Origin: an uncultured bacterium
Lineage (GTDB): Bacteria > Desulfobacterota > Desulfobulbia > Desulfobulbales > Desulfobulbaceae
Length of the DNA: 18,209 nt
Assembly (NCBI GenBank): GCA_903896915.1
Contig: CAITZN010000202.1
Coordinates: forward strand, 1-18,209
Reading direction: 5' to 3'
Shown piece after piece: positions 14,489 to 18,209 of this stretch (position 1 is the first letter of the stretch; each line of letters starts with the position of its first letter). Under the pieces are notes generated by a model. That model was not told the DNA's origin. It was given only the letters and a program-made list of their open reading frames with translations, and ran no database searches. The translations under genes were made by a program, and so were the position numbers.

Positions 14489-15649
14489 TCAGTTCCGATT
14501 GTCTGATGAAGATGCTGCGGCTTGGAGCGTTTCTTTTTGCACATCGGTCAAACGTTCGTCTACCGTGCCCTGGTTGAAAAACAGCTGGACCAGCAACCAA
14601 CTGTAGGTGAGCAGGGCGAGTGCGGCAAATACCGGCAGGAAATATCCGAGAGGGCAGAGCAGAAGTACGGTCAGCCAGTGGAGAAGTATTACCTTACGGG
14701 AATGGAGCTGGAGGGGAAAGTCGCCGTGTCGGCTGATCACCACCAGGCCGCTGATATTCCAGCCATAGAGGGCGGTGAAGGCGTGGAGACGGAGCAGAGG
14801 CTGGCTGATCTCCGGGGTGTAGTGGCTGGAGAATGTGAGCAGGATATAGGCGATGCCGGTAATCGAGGTGATCACGAGAAAGAGGATACCGGAGGTTAGA
14901 AAGGCCTTCTGCTGCAACTGGATGCCCTCATGCCAGTAGAGGTAGAGGATAAAGGCTACGGTTAAAAAGAGGAGGGTGGCGATGGCGACCTGGGATTTGA
15001 AGAGCCCGGCAAGGATGAAGAGGAAAAAGACGATAACGCCCAGGTTGATGATCCAGAAGGCTGCCTCCTTGAGCAGAGCGGTCAGGCGCAGTTCTTCCTT
15101 TTTCATCAGGGTGAAGATGACCGACATTGAGATTAGCGAAATCGGGAAGGAAAAACCGAGGAAAAAGGTATCGAGTTTCAGTTTTTCGATGGTGAACCAT
15201 TTAAGGTACACTGAATTGAGGATCACCGGGCTCGAAAACAGCAGACCCAGAGAAAGGCAGAGCAGCGCTGCCTGGTGAAATTTGCGGGCAACCGGCTCGT
15301 TAGCCGAGAACAGGGCTCTCGGAAAACGGCTGCCGAAGTGGTCCACCCGCACCCCTTCGACCAGGGTCGCCAGGACAAGGGGGATGAGCAGTGCCGGTAG
15401 ATACCACTGCAGGAAGGCGCACAGCGCAAAGGCGATGGCACAAACTAGAAAGAGCATCACTCGCCGTGACAGGTTGTGGCTCCCTTCGGTATAATAGAGC
15501 AGCAGGGTGCCGCCGCTGCACAGGTTAAAGAGGAAAATATGCAAACGTTCGAAGTTGAGCGTTGCGGGTGGAATAAGATGGTGGAGGAAACCGCAGGCCA
15601 GGGCTGTGGTCATCATCACCAGGAGGAGACTCTTGAATTTCCAGCTCAC
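14489..15649 (-). CDS. Polytopic membrane protein of unknown function (about 12 TM helices)
   Basis: A 386-residue integral membrane protein with about twelve hydrophobic segments (roughly 7-26, 33-52, 64-82, 84-100, 124-145, 160-182, 196-216, 219-238, 249-272, 287-306, 318-334, 338-358) and a polar C-terminal tail. Several histidines fall in or beside helices: FLHHLIPP (21-28), ERLHIFLFNL (34-43), LRLHAFTALYGWNISG (286-301), and ILLHW (321-325). This could mean haem or metal binding, vaguely like NnrS or haem-copper-type proteins, but I do not recognise a family. I chose the GTG at 15649, which overlaps the upstream stop (GTGA); ATG 15616 is an alternative. The frame continues upstream to 16216 only as a shadow inside the TIGR01777 gene. 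It is the last gene of its operon; no clear terminator follows. Confidence 0.75.
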   Translation of the reverse strand: MSWKFKSLLLVMMTTALACGFLHHLIPPATLNFERLHIFLFNLCSGGTLLLYYTEGSHNLSRRVMLFLVCAIAFALCAFLQWYLPALLIPLVLATLVEGVRVDHFGSRFPRALFSANEPVARKFHQAALLCLSLGLLFSSPVILNSVYLKWFTIEKLKLDTFFLGFSFPISLISMSVIFTLMKKEELRLTALLKEAAFWIINLGVIVFFLFILAGLFKSQVAIATLLFLTVAFILYLYWHEGIQLQQKAFLTSGILFLVITSITGIAYILLTFSSHYTPEISQPLLRLHAFTALYGWNISGLVVISRHGDFPLQLHSRKVILLHWLTVLLLCPLGYFLPVFAALALLTYSWLLVQLFFNQGTVDERLTDVQKETLQAAASSSDNRN

Positions 15650-17055
15650 TCTACGAATTCTCCGGCCTGACCGATGTCTGAAAATTTTCCGAGAAGATGT
15701 CGCAGGGCCTGTTCCAGATCGGCATGGCGAAAGGTGTACCCGGAGTGCTGCAGTTTGTCGGTGGCAACCCGGCAACCGCCGAGTAATACCTCGGAAGCCA
15801 TCTGGCCGTAAAGGGTTTTCAGCAGGGGCGCAGGAATCGGGGGCAGGAGTGGGCGGCGCATCACGCGTGCCAGGGTTCGCAGTAGTTGGCTGTTGGTTAC
15901 CGGTTGCGGGGCAGCGATGTTGACCGGTCCGACCAGGCTTTCGCAGGTCAGTGCGTGGAGGATGGCCGCGACCATGTCGTTGATGCCGATCCAGCTGATG
16001 TATTGCTCGCCGCTGCCAAAACGGCTGGGAAAACCCAAGGCCGAGGTGGCCATCAGGCGATTGAGGGCACCGCCTCGGGGACTTAAGACCACCCCAATGC
16101 GCATGAAGACGGTGCGTATACAGGCATCCTGTGCAGGAAGGGCCGAATGCTCCCACAGCGAACAGACATCGGAGATGAAATCCGGACCGGCGCTGTCCTC
16201 TTCGCGCATGCAGCAATCAAGGCAGTTGCCGTAGAAGCCGACGGCTGAGGCGCTGAGCAGGACCTTGGGACGCACCGGCAGATTGGCGAGGGTACGGGCA
16301 ATCAGGCCGGTGCCCAGGACCCGGCTGTCGATGACCCGTTTCTTTTTATCGGGCGTCCAGCGTCCTTCGCCGATATTGTCGCCAGCCAGATGGATGACCC
16401 CATCAAAGGCAGGCAAACCGGCAAGGTTGAGCTCGCCCTGCTCAGGATTCCAATAGATTTCTTTTTTACTGCGATCAGGCTGCCGCCGGACCAAGGTCCA
16501 TACTTCATGGCCGCCAGTGGTCAGCAGGGGACGGAGGGCCGAGCCCAGCACTCCGCTGCCGCCGCTGATGAGCAGGCGCAGCGGAGTGCGGCTGCAGCGG
16601 TGGTGCAGACGAATGTCTTCGCCCAAGGTGGCGTGACGGTACCGAAAGACTCGTTCCAGAGTGTTGTTGACCAGGGTGGTCGAAAAATCGGGCAGGATCG
16701 GATGGGCAGGCAGGGCGTAGTCGATCTGGTCCTCAAGCTGCGCCCCATCTGGGGTGTCGGTGAAGCGGTGGGTATGGGTCCAGCGGGCAAAGGGGCCTCG
16801 TTCCTGGATATCCTTAAACATTACTCCAACGCTATTTTCGATGTGGCGGGCCTGCCACGTATAGGGAACCGGACCGGCATACATCTGCATCACCACCTGG
16901 CCGCCCGGATCGATCCCACCTTTTCGTGACCGAACCCAGGTTTTTTCCCAGGGGGGGATGAGCCGTTCCAGCGCCCCGGCGCGGCGGTGCCAGTCGTAGA
17001 GTTCGCGGGCCGTGCAGGGGAAGAGGGCTGCGGCAACAAAGCGTTTATCAGCCAC
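15646..17055 (-). CDS. TIGR01777-family epimerase-like protein with N-terminal SRPBCC domain
   Basis: A 469-residue two-domain protein. Residues 1-~155 form an SRPBCC/START-like ligand-binding domain (RLIPPWEK, a MQMYAGPVPYTWQ strand, FKDIQERGPFARWTHTHRF). Residues ~158-455 form a TIGR01777 (YfcH-type) extended SDR: LRLLISGGSGVLGSAL with the Rossmann GGSGVLG, LAGDNIGEGRWT, LLSASAVGFYGN, RIGVVLSPRGGAL, ISWIGINDMVAAI and VNIAAPQPV. The two-domain layout is common in bacteria, annotated as nucleoside-diphosphate-sugar epimerase or cell-division inhibitor-like; the substrate is unknown. I chose GTG 17055, with AAGGAG 7 nt upstream, over the TTG at 17061. It overlaps the preceding paralogue by 8 bp and the following membrane protein by 4 bp. 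Confidence 0.88.
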   Translation of the reverse strand: MADKRFVAAALFPCTARELYDWHRRAGALERLIPPWEKTWVRSRKGGIDPGGQVVMQMYAGPVPYTWQARHIENSVGVMFKDIQERGPFARWTHTHRFTDTPDGAQLEDQIDYALPAHPILPDFSTTLVNNTLERVFRYRHATLGEDIRLHHRCSRTPLRLLISGGSGVLGSALRPLLTTGGHEVWTLVRRQPDRSKKEIYWNPEQGELNLAGLPAFDGVIHLAGDNIGEGRWTPDKKKRVIDSRVLGTGLIARTLANLPVRPKVLLSASAVGFYGNCLDCCMREEDSAGPDFISDVCSLWEHSALPAQDACIRTVFMRIGVVLSPRGGALNRLMATSALGFPSRFGSGEQYISWIGINDMVAAILHALTCESLVGPVNIAAPQPVTNSQLLRTLARVMRRPLLPPIPAPLLKTLYGQMASEVLLGGCRVATDKLQHSGYTFRHADLEQALRHLLGKFSDIGQAGEFVE

Positions 17056-17950
17056 CGACAATCTCCTTGAGGGCCGGTTGCAGTTCCGGATATGTGAACA
17101 GATAGCCGCTCTCCGTCAGGGCCTTGGGTAGGACTTTTTGGCCTTGGAGCAGGGAACGGCCAAACTCGCCCAGAATCAGGCGCATGACAAAGGCCGGGGT
17201 CGGCAGGAAGGCGGGACGATGGAGGGCGGCCCCCAACTGACGAGCGAAATCCTTCTGCCGCACCGACTCAGGGGCGGAAAAATTAAAGGGACCCCGGCAC
17301 TCTTCAGCGGTAAGGAGGAAGAGGATTGCACCTACGAGATCGTCCCGATGAATCCAGGGAAACCACTGGTCGCCGCTGCCGATCGGCCCTCCCAATCCCA
17401 GCTGGAAAGGGGTTTTCATCGTAGCGATGGCGCCGCCTCCTTTGCCGAGCACGACTCCAAAACGCATCAGCACCACTCGTGCTCCTTTTGCGGTGGCTTT
17501 GTCGGCCTCAGCCTCCCAGTCGCGACAGACCTGGGCGAGAAAATCATTGCCGCTCGCGCTGGTCTCCGTCTTTTCCGTTTCGCCGCCATCCCCGTAGAAA
17601 CCTGCGGCCGAGGTACTGAGTAGCACGACCTCGGTGTTTGCGGGCAGGGCAGCCACCAGATTTCTGGTGGTGAGGATGCGGCTGTTGTAAATGGATTCTT
17701 TGTAGGCGGGTGTCCAGAGGTTGAAGACTGAACGACCGGCCAGATTGACCAGTCCGTCCTGCTTCGCCACCTCCTGCTGCCAGGGACCCGGCCGGGTGGT
17801 ATCCGCCGAGATGTAGGTCAGTTGCGGATGGGCAGCAAGACGGCAACTGCGGCTGCTGCCGATAACCGTTACCTCATGCCCCAGCTCCAACAGTCGATGG
17901 GTTAGGGCTTTGCCAACAAAACCGGTGCCGCCGGTTATCAGAATTTTCAT
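17048..17950 (-). CDS. TIGR01777-family epimerase-like protein (YfcH-like)
   Basis: A 300-residue cytoplasmic extended SDR, the usual length for single-domain TIGR01777 proteins. Landmarks: MKILITGGTGFVGKAL with GGTGFVG (7-13), the LVNLAGRSVFNLWTP block, YNSRILTTRNLV, LLSTSAAGFYGDGG, RFGVVLGKGGGAI, WFPWIHRDDLVGAI and FNFSAPESVRQKDFA. By family it binds NAD(P); reaction and substrate are unknown. The ATG at 17950 follows AGGAG by 6 nt; the frame runs to 18043 without a better start. It overlaps the longer TIGR01777 gene, so the two paralogues form a translationally coupled tandem and may act on related substrates or as a heteromer. Confidence 0.9.
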   Translation of the reverse strand: MKILITGGTGFVGKALTHRLLELGHEVTVIGSSRSCRLAAHPQLTYISADTTRPGPWQQEVAKQDGLVNLAGRSVFNLWTPAYKESIYNSRILTTRNLVAALPANTEVVLLSTSAAGFYGDGGETEKTETSASGNDFLAQVCRDWEAEADKATAKGARVVLMRFGVVLGKGGGAIATMKTPFQLGLGGPIGSGDQWFPWIHRDDLVGAILFLLTAEECRGPFNFSAPESVRQKDFARQLGAALHRPAFLPTPAFVMRLILGEFGRSLLQGQKVLPKALTESGYLFTYPELQPALKEIVGG

Positions 17951-18067
17951 GGGTTTCTCCTGGCAAGAGTGGAAAGGGGGAAGAAAGAACCCTCTGTGGG
18001 TAGGATAAACATCCTGAACCCGGAGGGCAAAGGGAAAGGACATTCTTCTTTCCTTCCCTGCCGGGAT

Positions 18068-18209
18068 GGCGTATCCCTATTTGACAAAGAAAAGTACGAT
18101 CTCGATGGCGATCAGAATGATGATGATCCATTCCAGCATGCTGGAATGGATCATCATCATTCTGATCGCCATCGAGATCGTACTTTTCTTTGTCAAATAG
18201 GGATACGCC
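18068..18209. repeat. Perfect 142-bp palindrome at the window end
   Basis: Two 71-bp arms (18068-18138 and 18139-18209) are exact reverse complements with no spacer, centred on AGCATGCT. The right arm ends exactly at the last base. Because the arm contains coding sequence of a truncated gene, a fold-back at a contig end is more likely than a biological element. Confidence 0.97.
18077..18139 (-). CDS. C-terminal fragment of an upstream gene, possibly RMD1/DUF155
   Basis: Reading toward 17950, the last codons of a frame encode LEWIIIILIAIEIVLFFVK then TAG (18079-18077). A single hydrophobic helix preceded by Leu-Glu-Trp and ending within a few residues is how RMD1/DUF155 (YagE-type) membrane proteins end; this is a recollection of the family pattern, not an alignment. 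The ATG at 18139 is probably an internal codon or an artefact of the palindrome, because the frame to its right is the reverse complement of itself. The gene body is missing. It lies 126 bp upstream of the TIGR01777 gene on the same strand. Confidence 0.45.
   Translation of the reverse strand: MLEWIIIILIAIEIVLFFVK

Noticed and set aside
15650..16216. N-terminal extension of the 12-TM membrane protein frame
   Set aside because: This part lies inside the conserved TIGR01777 gene in another frame and is Arg/Pro/Cys-rich; the GTG at 15649 gives a stop/start overlap and a hydrophobic N-terminus.
18026..18062. Imperfect hairpin between the truncated gene and the TIGR01777 gene
   Set aside because: The stem has a bulge and mismatches and lacks a T-run, so a terminator is not supported.
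18138..18200. 20-aa hydrophobic + strand frame at the right edge
   Set aside because: It is the mirror copy of the - strand gene tail created by the palindrome, so it is not counted as a separate small membrane protein.

Overview
The window reads as about 18 kb of ordinary, gene-dense chromosome from an anaerobic Thermodesulfobacteriota (deltaproteobacterial) organism. A Desulfobulbales-type sulfate reducer or a relative is my best guess. This is inferred from gene content: an Ehr/group-4-hydrogenase-like membrane complex, the TIGR04283/TIGR04282 glycosyltransferase pair, tandem TIGR01777 proteins and a PilZ protein with a Cys-rich N-terminus. No rRNA, tRNA, IS element, phage gene or CRISPR array is visible. 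Genes are tightly packed, often with overlapping stop and start codons.

Layout. (1) Positions 1-2765, + strand: the 3' end of zwf (glucose-6-phosphate dehydrogenase), pgl (6-phosphogluconolactonase), a TIGR04283 glycosyltransferase with a long membrane-associated C-terminal extension, and a TIGR04282 glycosyltransferase. All four overlap, so they form one translationally coupled operon. (2) Positions 10088-2772, - strand: six genes in transcript order hyfB-, hyfC-, hyfE-, hyfF-, hyfG- and hyfIH-like, encoding a complex-I/group-4-hydrogenase-type membrane complex. The large subunit has lost the [NiFe]-binding CxxC motifs. The small subunit carries a fused HycF/HyfH-like ferredoxin domain in which one of the two 4Fe-4S clusters is dismantled. 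This matches the class called Ehr (energy-converting hydrogenase related), whose redox reaction is not established. (3) Positions 10089-12957, - strand: a leader region with a possible 47-aa peptide, a 76-aa protein of unknown function, and a DEAD-box RNA helicase with a DbpA-type RNA-binding tail and its terminator. (4) Positions 12866-14344, - strand: a PilZ protein and a Sir2-type deacylase, sharing a good sigma-70 promoter and followed by two tandem terminators. (5) Positions 14489-18139, - strand: the last codons of an upstream gene (possibly RMD1/DUF155), two TIGR01777 epimerase-like proteins, and a 12-TM membrane protein of unknown function. The last three are coupled by overlapping stop/start codons.

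The right edge is a perfect 142-bp palindrome with no spacer (18068-18209) ending exactly at the last base. It most likely marks a contig end where the assembly or library folded back on itself. Sequence right of 18138 should not be trusted as genomic context.

The most interesting system is the Ehr complex. It keeps the proton/ion-pumping membrane arm and the N2-type cluster ligands, lacks the hydrogenase active site, and has no maturation genes nearby. It is probably an ion-translocating oxidoreductase of unknown substrate.
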